NCBI RefSeq assembly: GCF_041146795.1
Contig: NC_135187.1
Location: 5,219,556 to 5,283,555 of the forward strand
Length of the DNA stretch: 64,000 nucleotides
Origin: Maylandia zebra
Lineage: Eukaryota; Chordata; Actinopteri; Cichliformes; Cichlidae
Direction: 5' to 3'
Of the stretch, positions 1 to 9,971 are shown one piece after another; the stretch's first letter is position 1, and each line of letters begins with the position of its first letter. The notes beneath the pieces were generated by a model that was not told where the DNA came from, made no database searches, and worked only from the letters and a program-made list of their open reading frames with translations. The position numbers and the translations under genes were made by a program.

Positions 1-1008
1 CCCTCTCTTTCCACTCCTGCGGGAGGGGAGAATTGCCAAAGTCAAATGTCAAATCTGGGTGAGCAGGTTCATCAACTGGCTGTGCAGTAACATTACAACA
101 TTTCACAGTGTCATCATTTTTGGTTGAAATGGGTGATTCTTCATATATCTTTGCAGGACTATGGAGCTCTGCAATGACACATCTAGAAGGCAGTGTTACG
201 TCATGCTCAGTTTCATTTCTCACCCATATAGGTAACCTATGAGGATGCTTCTTGGGCAAAGTGACAAGACAGCACTCCACAAAAATTCCCCCTGGTAAGG
301 TGGATGTCGTTGGCTGTTCAACAATGGCACATTCACCAGCACTGCTGGATCTGACACAGCCTTCAAGGAGGACCCTCCCTTGAGCTGGTACTACGTGTTG
401 CACCTTGCCCTTAAGAGTTACAAAGCCATCGTTTCCGGCTAGGTTTATCTCTCTCCTGACCTTGAGTGTACGGAGGATCTGCCTGTAGCCATAGACCGAC
501 GACAAATCATTGGGATCTTTACCTTGACAATATTCGTCGTACAGAACATCAAGTGCATTTGTCCCAATCAGCACAGGCAAGTCACAGTTAGAGCGTAAGT
601 CAGGTACTACTAAAGCAAGGCTAGAAACCTCAGGCTCAGTTTCAATAAAGCTTTTTGGAAACTTAAGGCTGATGGGTATGTATCCCAAGTAAGGAACATT
701 TTGGCCACTAGCAGCCTCAACATCCAGGCCACTGATAGGCTGAATGGGATGTTCTGAAAGATTGGTGTTGTAAAATGAAGCGGACACTGTGGTCACTTGA
801 GACCCAGTGTCAAGGAGACAACTGCAATTGACTCCCGACACGGTAACATTTGCTGTACATTTCTGTCCTACAAGTCCCTTGGGTAACCTAATCTGGGGTC
901 GTGCTGCACGAGAGAGAGAAGATACTTTGCTCTGAGGCTCCGGTTTGGGACGTTCATGATTACTTTCAGTTCCTGGTAGTCCCTCCCCAGAAACTGATTT
1001 TAGTTTAA
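1..1008 (-). CDS. Ty3/gypsy-type protease and start of pol, partial (runs off window start)
   Basis: On the minus strand an uninterrupted frame runs from the end of gag to base 1, about 335 codons, in the -1 frame relative to gag. It holds an aspartic protease active site LLDTGS at about 797-814 and a downstream PVLIGTNALD segment at about 550-580, as expected of a retropepsin. It then enters a linker ending SPLPQEWKER at the window edge, the kind of segment that precedes reverse transcriptase in Ty3/gypsy pol. It has no start codon of its own near its beginning; expression is best explained by frameshifting at 1003-1009. The frame is open throughout, so the element may be young. The RT, RNase H and integrase would lie outside the window. 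Confidence 0.85.
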
Positions 1009-2697
1009 AGCTGACATATTCTGTTCCTCCCAGACTTGTAGTTTTTGGTTGAACTCCTTACGTTTCATTTCAACTAGTTCAGGGTTTGGTTCATTGCTGC
1101 AAGAGGGAGCAATATGACCATCCTCGCCGCACCTGAAGCAGTACCATGGGCGTGGCTTCTTAGTGGGCTTAGTCTCACTTGGGTCAGATTTCTCTTTAGG
1201 AAGAATCTTGAACTTAGGTTTGGTTTTCTTATTTGGCTTGTCAGAGTTCTGGCTTGAACTGTCAATAGCTGATGCTTTCAGTGAAGCCACTTGGGCTTGT
1301 AGCTTTGCAAGTTTCCTTTCTAACTTATGTGCATCAAAAGGCACTAGCCTATCATTAACAGCTGATACGTCTGTATCATCAGTGACATACTCTCCTACTT
1401 CAAGGGAGTTCAAATGTGCCTTAGGTTTAGAAATGCCTAAGTGCTGTTTCATTCGGCTGGACTTTGCCGCTTGCCGGTCCTCCTCAGTACGTAGCATGAG
1501 GAGCAACTCTGGAAATGAAGGTGGCTTGTCCTTCTTCTGCTCAAGCTGCAAGGTTGTGATCAAGCTGTTGTTCCAGCAACCTCTACAAAACTGTTTAAGC
1601 AGTTGGCGATCTGAATCATTTGTAGTGATGCCACCTCTTTTAATGACTTTACTCAGGGTTATCTGCAACCGCTGTAAATAGGCAGAAGGCTTTTCACCTG
1701 AGTTCTGGTTTGTGCTCAGGAATTTGGCAAAAAGCTCATCCCCATCATCAACAGTACCATACGCTGAGTCAAGAAGGCTGAGATAGTCATGGGGAGAAGC
1801 GTTATGACCAAGGTGCTTTACAATGTTAGCAGCTGGTGGAAGAAGGCTCTCAACTATTTTCCTTACCATATGTTTGTCAGATATGGTACAATCTATGAGG
1901 TGGAATTCAACATTGTTGCGCCACGTATCATAATCAGCTTCGAAAGTAGAGCAAGGGGTTTTCCCCGAGAAGGGCCTGAGCTTTGCATGACCTTGAGAAG
2001 GCATTTCATTGTTCTTAATAACATGCTCAACTACTACTCTCTGTACTTCAGGTGTAGTGAGCTGTTCAGGTGGTAAGTAGATAGTGGTTTTTCTGTGCGA
2101 GGGAGTCACTTCTACACTTGGAGAGGATGAGTGAGAGTCATGCTCAGGCAAGTGGGTTAAATCACTGCCCAGTTTAAGAGAACTTTGATGCTCTATGATG
2201 GCTGGCTCATCTTGGTCTGTGTCACTAGTGAGCTGCAGATTCTGATTAGGCACTGTTACATTTGGTCCAACTGCGGGATCACTCTCAGTGGACTTCTTCA
2301 TTCTGGCCAGCTCATCTAGTAAAACCTTCTCAAAATCTGCACCACTCAGTTTAGCAAGCCCTTTCAGTTCAGTTAGGTAAGAATGGGTTAAACATGAACC
2401 CCTGTCTGCAGCATACAGCGCAGACAGAAGCTGGATATGATGGACAACACTTGGGTTACGGCTTTGTCTTTTGCAAGGCAAGCTATCCTTAAGGAACTGG
2501 ACTGGTTCACCTGATTGGAACTCCACAATGGCTGTGTTTTTAAACTGTGCCTCTGTGCTAGTTACTTTGATTACTCTTCCAATAGAACCAAACTGCCCTA
2601 AGTAATCAATAACCTCATTGTCAACCTCATCGCCTGTTAACCCTCCTACTAGGACAGAGTTAGGTACTTTGACACCTTCACTTTGGATTACATCCAT
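1000..2697 (-). CDS. Gag-like protein of an LTR retrotransposon, PNMA-like, with CCHC zinc knuckle
   Basis: An intact 565-residue frame. The N-terminal ~60 residues (SVLVGGLTGDEVDNEV...) look like the RRM-like N-terminus of PNMA-family proteins. Residues about 235-400 form a capsid-like region (TWRNNVEFHL, DDGDELFAKF, LQRLQITLSKVIKRGG). A basic Lys/Pro-rich stretch leads to one zinc knuckle, CFRCGEDGHIAPSC (CX2CX4HX4C), near residue 525. The start is the first ATG after the untranslated leader and is followed by a long open frame. The protease frame follows in -1, so this reads as the gag of an active-type LTR element and not as a domesticated PNMA gene. Known role of the family: capsid assembly and RNA packaging. 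The exact clade is not determined. Confidence 0.85.
   Translation of the reverse strand: MDVIQSEGVKVPNSVLVGGLTGDEVDNEVIDYLGQFGSIGRVIKVTSTEAQFKNTAIVEFQSGEPVQFLKDSLPCKRQSRNPSVVHHIQLLSALYAADRGSCLTHSYLTELKGLAKLSGADFEKVLLDELARMKKSTESDPAVGPNVTVPNQNLQLTSDTDQDEPAIIEHQSSLKLGSDLTHLPEHDSHSSSPSVEVTPSHRKTTIYLPPEQLTTPEVQRVVVEHVIKNNEMPSQGHAKLRPFSGKTPCSTFEADYDTWRNNVEFHLIDCTISDKHMVRKIVESLLPPAANIVKHLGHNASPHDYLSLLDSAYGTVDDGDELFAKFLSTNQNSGEKPSAYLQRLQITLSKVIKRGGITTNDSDRQLLKQFCRGCWNNSLITTLQLEQKKDKPPSFPELLLMLRTEEDRQAAKSSRMKQHLGISKPKAHLNSLEVGEYVTDDTDVSAVNDRLVPFDAHKLERKLAKLQAQVASLKASAIDSSSQNSDKPNKKTKPKFKILPKEKSDPSETKPTKKPRPWYCFRCGEDGHIAPSCSNEPNPELVEMKRKEFNQKLQVWEEQNMSALN
1003..1009 (-). promoter_or_regulatory. -1 ribosomal frameshift heptamer T TTA AAC at gag/pro junction
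   Basis: On the minus strand the last two gag sense codons are TTA AAC, preceded by T and followed at once by the TAA stop. This is a canonical X XXY YYZ slippery heptamer in the correct register. The protease frame is open exactly in the -1 frame through this point. I did not fold the downstream sequence for a pseudoknot. Confidence 0.75.
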
Positions 2698-2803
2698 GTT
2701 GTCTTATTGCTCCAACCCAGAATGTCATGGACAATTGTAATGATTTGACCCAAAAGGCATGAAAGCACCAGTTGCTCAACTTCCAAAATAAAAGGAATTA
2801 AAC

Positions 2804-2821
2804 CTCCTGGCTGGCTCGCCA
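2804..2821 (-). other. Candidate primer-binding site of the LTR element
   Basis: Reading on the minus strand, TGGCGAGCCAGCCAGGAG begins with the TGG expected opposite a tRNA CCA end. It lies seven bases downstream of the proposed LTR end and about 105 bases before the gag ATG. The priming tRNA was not identified. Confidence 0.4.
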
Positions 2822-2828
2822 CGTTTTG

Positions 2829-4343
2829 TGTAGCGCCTCTACTCAGGACCAGTACACTCTCACGTCAAATAGAGACCCTAGACATCTTTCTAGGTTCAGG
2901 AGGAGGTTTTGTTTTGGGGACTCACAAAAGGAGTTGGCTTGGAAGTGAATAACTGGGACCTTTATTGCCTCAGTACCATTTATATACATATACAACACAA
3001 TAACCCAAATTGCACACTAATAGTGCATTTTAAAGGTGAATACATGTAAAACAAAACAAAATAAAGACATTTAAATGGAAGATTTATACTGAACAGTATC
3101 AGAGCTCTTGGGAATGAATGAAACAGATTAAAGTGTTCCTGTTGTGAAGTTTGAATTGTCCAGTCTGAATTGTCCTTTAAAGTCGTTGAAAACCCAAACA
3201 GGTGTACTGTAGGGGAATTGTCAGTGTGCAAACCCTATTATCCGGGTAGGAAAAGTAGTGCATAGGGCTTATCTGTAATCCAGGGTTGCTTGAATCAGTT
3301 TCTCAGGCAAATCCCACAATCCGATCGCATGGCTGGCCACACCATTTCACGATCATCCAGGATCTCATTTGGGCTGTTCTCGCCGTCAGTGGTTCTCCAG
3401 AATCCTTCTAGTAGTTCAAAAAAACCAATCTACACAAACAGTGCAGAACAATCAATTTCTTTTCCCATTTTGTGTTCTTAACATGAGCTCATTAACTTCT
3501 TTTCCAAATGTATTAATCACAAATGGCATTCCCTTTAGCTTTACCAAGTTACAAGAGTTACAGTAACTTGTTTGTACCAGTATCAACAATTTTATCAAAA
3601 TTATATCACAACAAAGAACATCAGCAGCTTAAACAGTAATGTAAACAGTCATAGCAATGAAAGTGACATTCATCCTTAAGGCTTACAAGAAAATGTAACT
3701 TAATTCAGTGCAAATACTATTAAACTTGAAATATGCTCATATCTATTAAGACATAACCATTCTAATATAAACAGAGCTATTGCTTCTACTTGAATACCTC
3801 CCCGATCGGAATATGGCTTCAGCGGGGTGGGGTGGCTAACAGCTATTAGCAGCTAGCATCGCATCGCATCTAGCATCGGCATCGTTTAGCTCAAAGCATT
3901 CAACACTTATAACACACTGTAAAGAACAACAGGAGAAGTGAAACAACACGCCAGATTCTCATAGCTCCCGATTGGTTTTTGTTCAAAGGTTTCTGAGCTG
4001 AATCGGCTAGTGAAATACATTATCTAACTTAACAGGTAGCTAACGAAAGCACGTGACTCACCGGGATTTTCAGACACAAATAACTTGACAGACGTTATTC
4101 CCTTTGTGGTCAGAGTTCGGGGCCTAATAAAAGAGTACCTTATTAGCATTTATACGTAAAACAATCTGGTCTCATTAACCGGGTTGCAGTATTGCATACC
4201 AAGATACTTTTTCCATGCGCTCCGACACGTACTTGACCGCCATCAGAGGGAAGATCTCACAGGAAGAGAGAGGTAATACTTCCTGCGCACTAGACGCAAG
4301 GTCGTCAGAACACAAGACTGCATCACAGCGCCCCCTTGTGACA
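2829..4343 (-). repeat. 5' LTR of the Ty3/gypsy-like element (outer end tentative)
   Basis: On the minus strand a TATA-like ATATAAATGG (about 2980-2990) is followed some 20 bases later by AATAAA (about 2957-2962), the compact promoter/poly(A) arrangement of an LTR R region. The inner end is placed at ...GCGCTACA (2829). A TGT-starting candidate outer end with a similar GGGGGCGCTG motif sits at 4343, which would make the LTR about 1.5 kb. The second LTR is outside the window, so the outer border is a guess. The interior (for example 3480-3790) holds nothing else I recognise. Confidence 0.45.
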
Positions 4344-4680
4344 ATAACAGGCTATAGCCTTAGATTACAAAAAGGGATTTTGCAGCCCTGTATTTCACAT
4401 GGGTTACAGAAGCAAGCCTCGATACGTGCATCGCGGAAATGACCCCTCAATTACTCAATACCCCTCAATTATTATTTTTCTGCATTTGGGTCTTAATTCT
4501 GCAACCTCTGACATTATCTATGCTTGGGCAGCTGTGTGTCTGACAATCAGGGAGGTGGCATGAATGTGGTTGTAAACAGGAAACAATAAAATAAAACAAA
4601 AATGCTATGCATGCAGAAAGAAAGGTCTTTTATGTGTTCATGTCTTTAAAGGACGATAAAGAAAAACACATGATGAGAAG

Positions 4681-4694
4681 AAAAAGAGGAAGTG
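4681..4694 (+). promoter_or_regulatory. PU.1/ETS-like box upstream of receptor gene 1
   Basis: AAAAAGAGGAAGTG matches the consensus of the myeloid factor PU.1. It lies about 40-50 bases before the start of homology of the non-coding first exon. Equivalent GGAA boxes sit at the same relative place before genes 2, 3 and 5. Confidence 0.5.
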
Positions 4695-4730
4695 GTGTTC
4701 GTGTGTATAGTACACAAATTTGACAGAAAG

Positions 4731-4853
4731 TAGATAACAGCCAAACTTGATGTAACCACAGCACAGATGAACATTAGTGTGCATCTCCACTTCTGCCTCT
4801 GTTCACTAAGACTTAACCAACGCCTCAGCTCTAACATCAGTTCAACATTTCAG
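4731..4853 (+). other. Predicted non-coding first exon of receptor gene 1
   Basis: This block is homologous to 13010-13141, 22555-22654 and 47090-47194, sharing TAACAGCCAAACTTGATGTA-like and CACTTCTGCCTCTG...ACTAAGA segments. It ends at a splice-donor-like GTAC (4854). It lacks a long open frame. The transcription start is not known. The coding exon is 5.1 kb downstream, because a 4-kb hAT element sits in between. Confidence 0.55.
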
Positions 4854-6094
4854 GTACAAAACTTTGTCTTGCTCAGATTTCTCAATTTTTATTCCTCCAT
4901 TAAGACAAATACTTGCTACCGTTACTGTAGGGTTTATAAACAGTGAGTTTTCCTGCCTTGTTCACCTGTTCAAAATAATCTTCCTCTCTATGGTATATCA
5001 GAACAATGATGCTCACCGTGAGCCTAAACTAACCAAAGAAGGCATTGTGTTTTGTTTCTTTGATTGAAGTCCGGTACACATTTAATTGACAGTAAGTTAA
5101 AAAGAAAAAATAGAAAGATATGAAAATTTTCACTGTAGTTTAACGGAGACCACAAGTCTCTGCTAGAAGATTTTGAGGGAAGAAAAAAAAACACTTTGTC
5201 GGTACATTCGCTCAGTCACTAATATGTTGTTACATTGAGGATAGATGTCCAAAAATAATTTATTCACTGAAAAATATTTGTGGACACTACATCTTTCCTT
5301 CCTCAAAACTGTAACAAAATCCATGGAAAATGACAACTGAGAAAATGTCATCAGTTTGCCAAAGAACACGAGAAGCGCGTTACTGGACTTTATAAGATTG
5401 AACTAATATTTTTGGCAAAGTGTGGTAGAGGGGTTTGTGTATCATAAGGATCCAGGAGCTATGTTCTCAGGCCCAGTTGGGTCCCTTTAGGGCAGGGGTG
5501 TCCAAACTTTTTTCACCGAGGGCCACATACATAAAAATATAGGAGGGGCTGGGCCACTTACTAGAAATTAGGTATATAGTCTAAACTTTAGTGTATTAAA
5601 GTTAGAAAAATCAATTAAAAGTGGTCAAATATGTTATATTGTTGAATATAATTAAAGACAAAACTTTAAATATATTCAACAATATTTAAGTTATTAGGCT
5701 TAGCAACACACCTATTAACGTTCATTTGAAACAGTTATCAACATTAACAGACTGAACTGGACTTAATAACAGGAGTGCATATAATTTTAGTAAATTATTC
5801 TGGTGAGTGTCATCTGCACTGGGTATGTAAATCGGGGCATCCAGCTGCGGTGCTGATCCGATGCCACTTCAAATCAAATCAAATCACTTTTTATTGTCAC
5901 ATCACATGTGCAGGCACACTGGCACAGCACATGCGAGTGAAATTCTTGTGTGCGAGCCCCACAAGCAACAGAGATGTGCAAACACAACAACACAAACGAG
6001 CAAAATACAAGAATGGCCAACCTGAAACTAATAAATATATGTACAATATATAATAGTGTATGCATTTCTGGATGTGTATACTAAATATTTTCCT

Positions 6095-6096
<2 letters not shown>

Positions 6097-6147
<51 letters not shown>
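6097..6147 (+). repeat. (GT)n microsatellite in LINE 3' UTR
   Basis: About 25 uninterrupted GT units. A shorter GT tract occupies the same place in the related LINE fragment at about 20013-20046, so the microsatellite belongs to the LINE 3' UTR. Confidence 0.95.
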
Positions 6148-6149
<2 letters not shown>

Positions 6150-6182
6150 CACATTTTTACAAATTAAATAGTAAAAAAATAA

Positions 6183-6183
<1 letters not shown>

Positions 6184-6221
<38 letters not shown>
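6184..6221 (+). repeat. (ATA)n microsatellite
   Basis: About 12 ATA/AAT units directly after the GT tract inside the LINE. Confidence 0.95.
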
Positions 6222-6222
<1 letters not shown>

Positions 6223-6321
6223 TATATAAAATATACAGAGTTGAATATGTGCAAAACAAGTGGCATTTATATACAGTGTGGAGTGCATAATGTTGAAGTT
6301 CCAGTAGTGAAGCTGAGGTGT

Positions 6322-8248
6322 CTATGACGTGTTCAGCAGTCTGATGGCCTGGTGGAAAAAGCTGTCTCTCAGTCTGCTGGTACGGGACCGGATGCTGCAG
6401 AACCTCCTTCCTGATGGAAGCAGTCTGAACAGTTTATGGCTGGGGTGACTGGAGTCCTTGATGATCCTCCCCGCTTTCCTCAGGCACCGCTTCCTGTAGA
6501 TGTCTTGGAGGGAGGGAAGCTCACCTCCAATTATCCGTTCAGAGCACCGCACTACTCGCTGGAGAGCTTTGCAGTTGTAGGCGGTGCTGTTGCCATACCA
6601 GGTGGTGATGCATCCAGTGAGGATGCTCTCAATGGCACAGCGATAGAAGGTCCTGAGGATGCGGGGGCTCATGCCGAATCTTTTCAGTCTCCTGAGAAAG
6701 AAGAGGCGCTGCTGCGCCTTCTTCACTGTTTTGTTTGTGTGTACTGACCACGTAAGATCCTCAGCCAGGTGTACGCCAAGGAACCGGAAGCTGCTCACTC
6801 TCTCCACAGCAGCGCCGTTGATGGTGATGGGGGTGTGTACTTCTCTGCACCTCCGGAAGTCCACTATCAACTCCTTTGTCTTTGCGACGTTGAGGGTGAG
6901 ATGGTTGTCTTGACACCAGTGGGTCAGGGCGCTGACCTCCTCCCTGTAAGCCGTCTCATCACCGTTGGTGATAAGACCCACCACTGTAGTGTCGTCCGCA
7001 AACTTCACAATGATGTTGGAGCTGTTAGTGTCTGTGCAGTCGTAGGTGTAGAGTGAGTACAGGAGAGGGCTCAGTACACACCCCTGTGGAGCACCAGTGT
7101 TCAGTGTGATGGGGGATGAGGTGATGCTGCCCAGTCTGACCACCTGGCGTCTGTCAGACAGGAAGCTAAGGATCCAGCTGCAGAGGGAGCTGCTCAGTCC
7201 TAGATCCTGCAGTTTCCTGTCCAGCTTCGAGGGAACGATGGTATTGAATGCTGAGCTGTAATCTACAAACAGCATCCTCACATACGTGTCTCTCTTCTCC
7301 AGGTGTGACAGGGCAGTGTGTAGTGTCAGGGCTATGGCATCATCAGTGGACCTGTTGTGGCGGTATGCAAACTGTAGAGGGTCCAGTGAGTCGGGTAGTG
7401 CAGAGCAGATGAAGTCCCTGACCAGCTTCTCGAAGCATTTGCTTACGATGGGGGTCAGGGCTACAGGTCGCCAGTCGTTCAATGAGGAGATGGTGGAGGA
7501 TTTGGGTACAGGGACGATGGTGGCTGAAGCAGGCTGGGACTACAGACAGAGAGAGGGAAAGGTTGAAGATGTGCGTGAACACTCCAGCCAGCTGAGCCGC
7601 GCATGACCTGAGGACGCGGCCGGGAATCCCGTCCGGACCAGTAGCTTTGCGTGCGTTCACCTTCCTGAAGCACTTCCGCACATCCTCCTCAGACACAGTG
7701 TGCGCACTGACGTCATCCGCGGTGCGCACACTGTCCGGTCTCATGGTGTTCGCTGTGTCGAATCTAGCGTAGAATACGTTTAGATCCTCACACAGAGAGG
7801 CCGTGGTCTGCGGTGTGCTGGTTTTCCCTCTAAAGTCTGTGATCGTGTTTAGTCCCTGCCACATACTCCGAGGGTTGTCAAACTGTTGTTCCACCCTGTC
7901 CCTGTACTCACGTTTGGCTGCTTTGATCGTCTTCCGGAGTTGGTAATGTGCGTGTTTGTAGTCCGATGTGTTCGCGGAGGCAAAGGCGGTGTTCCGTGCC
8001 GCGCGAACATCTCCGTTAATCCAGGGTTTTTGATTTGGGAAGGATTTGACTGTTCTAGATGGGACGACATCTTCCACGCATTTCCTGATAAATCCACAGA
8101 CTGAGTCTGTGTATTCATCAATGTCTCTGGCGGCCACGTGAAACATTTCCCAGTCCGCGTGATCAAAACAGTCCCGCAGCGCAGACTCCGATTGGTCCGT
8201 CCAACAGTGCACCGCCCTCTGGGTTGGAGCTTCCTGTTTGTGCCACAA
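6322..8248 (-). pseudogene. LINE ORF2 reverse transcriptase, one frameshift
   Basis: Two overlapping minus-strand frames cover one RT. The 5' part (8248 to about 7530) has FRKVNARKATGPDGIPGRVL. The 3' part (about 7525-6322) has [37 protein letters not shown] and the catalytic [10 protein letters not shown]. The frames change near 7525, where the sequence is about two bases short just after VVPACF. The C-terminus ([11 protein letters not shown]..., [29 protein letters not shown]) is typical of fish L2-type elements. Apart from the frameshift the frame is open, so the insertion is fairly recent. Without the 5' end it cannot be autonomous. Confidence 0.85.
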
Positions 8249-8686
8249 ATAGGAAGAATGTCACTTGATCAAAGAGCAAATCTGCATCAGATGACATCAA
8301 CTGACTTTGTGTGTGCGCTGTGCACAGCGGTGTGTAGTCTGTGTGTTAACAAAAAAACGCATATAAGAAAGTGGTGCACAAAAAGCAGGGTAGTGACAGA
8401 ATTGATGCGCGTGATTGATATTTAAAGCATGTGTACCTGCACATGCATGCTTATTAACCCACAGGTACTGTGGAATATATTTTTTACTCACCTAAAGTGG
8501 GAACGGCATTGCACTCAGTTGGAGCACTGATGCTGCACTGTGGACCGAAGGATGGCTGGTAGGTCTGGAGTAAACTTAGTGGTTGAGATGCGAAGGACCT
8601 CTTGGAGATCGCTCATTTTGGTTCTTTGCTCACATATGTATGTTGAGCCAAATAGACTGATATTTTTTTTTTTTGAGTGGCATCAT

Positions 8687-9294
8687 TTAAGTCCCACTTT
8701 GTGAATTGAGTCTGACAGCTTCAAAAATATCCATACCCGTTGTTGTGCCTTTTAGACTCTTAAGATCGAGCAGCTCCTCTGAAACTCCAAAGTTCTCATC
8801 CACTCCCCACAAAAAAATTAGCAGCTGTCCGATGTCTGTGGCATCAGTGCTCTCATCACATGCAATGGAGTAAAAATCCTGCACTTTTTCCGGACACATT
8901 ATTTAGGCAGCTTTAATGTGGCAGTATTTTATGAGGTCTCCATCTCAAAAAGGCTTGCCATGTCTTGCGATGAGTTGGGCGACTTCAATGCTGGCTATTG
9001 TAGCCTTTTCCTGGACCTTTGAGCACGAAAAAAAAAACTGTTGCTGACCCTGCAGGATAGCTACCATTTGCTTTACTTTCTGCTCTTGCTCAGCACCAGT
9101 GTAGGATGCATAGGCCTGATGTTTGATTTCATAATGACGTCGTACATTATACACTTTTCATAACCGCCACAGTTTCAGTGCAGATCAAACAGACACACTT
9201 CCCCTTGAATTCTTTGAAGAAATATTCACTCTCCTACCATGTCTGAAATTTTCTGCACTCACTTTCTACCTTTCGCTTCTTTGGTTCTGCCATG
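8687..9294 (-). pseudogene. hAT transposase N-terminal half, decayed
   Basis: Minus-strand remnants start with MAEPKKRKVESECRKF, the typical beginning of hAT transposases related to GTF2IRD2/ZBED-type proteins. Two zinc-finger-like Cys follow (KGKCVCLICTETVAV), then RRHYEIKHQAYASYTGAEQE, IARHGKPF and, in another segment, IACDESTDATDIGQLLIF with KGTTTGMDIFEAV. In-frame stops and frameshifts separate these pieces. The catalytic C-terminal half is missing or unrecognisable. It belongs to the hAT element spanning 5493-9490. Confidence 0.8.
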
Positions 9295-9971
9295 TTTAGT
9301 AACTTGAGGTAAATTTCTTCTGTGATTGTCCTTTTTGATGGAGCAACTGCCTTGATCAACAGTAGCTCCCCCTGGTGTTAAAACTAGGAAATGCAATACA
9401 CTCAAGCAAAAGCTGAAGTGGGGGCCATATTCTATTTTATAAAATTTCTTGTGGGCCTATTAAATATGGGCCGTAGTTTGGAAACCCCTGCTATAGGGTC
9501 TCCCAAGGCAAATTAGTCATGGATGAGGGGTCAGACAAAGAGTCACTGAAAAAAAAAACAACTTAAAAAACACAAACCCTATGACATCAGAGACATCACT
9601 GCAACAGTTTACTCTGCTTAACTGGTCACTTGGGTTAACTGGTTCTGGGCAGTTAACCCTGTCCCACCCCAGGCTCAAGCCCTGGGATGGGGGTTTGAGG
9701 ATGTTTCTCTATCTCTCTTAGCCCATAGGATCCAGCCTATTGGCTAACCTAAAAGAGCTGCACACATCTGTCTTCCTGTTAGGCACAGGAAAGGCTGTTA
9801 GAGGTTTTCTTCACTGTGGTTTAAAGATATGATCAATGCAGAGAGAGGCACTCAAGCAACGCAGCAAAGTTGCATGTTTCTTTTGTGCATAGTTTTTTTT
9901 GTGTCTGTCTTAAAGGTGCCATTTTTAATTTTTTCTGTTCTGTTTCTGTTTTTTTCCTTCTCAGGCACACA

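Larger units (their letters stand above)
5869..8250 (-). mobile_element. 5'-truncated L2/CR1-like non-LTR retrotransposon inserted in the hAT element
   Basis: The minus-strand LINE carries the reverse transcriptase half of ORF2, a 3' UTR with microsatellites, and a 3' tail read as repeats of GATTT (plus strand AAATC, 5866-5886) after a GTGACAATAAAAAG motif. The endonuclease region is absent, so the copy is 5'-truncated. A second copy of the same 3' end occurs at 19774-20095. Confidence 0.85.
5493..9490 (-). mobile_element. hAT (Charlie-type) DNA transposon, decayed, interrupted by a LINE
   Basis: The left end CAGGGGTGTCCAAAC and right end GTTTGGAAACCCCTG are inverted repeats. They are flanked by 8-bp target duplications CTTTAGGG / CTATAGGG (one mismatch). 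Transposase remnants lie at 8687-9294 on the minus strand, and a LINE fills about 5869-8250. The element sits within the 5' intron of receptor gene 1 and accounts for most of its length. Confidence 0.85.

Noticed and set aside
4080-4160. TATA-like and splice-donor-like sequence on the minus strand, possibly a separate cellular promoter
   Set aside because: It falls inside the tentative LTR/flank, and a better TATA/AATAAA pair sits at 2957-2990; no coding exon follows other than the transposon gag.
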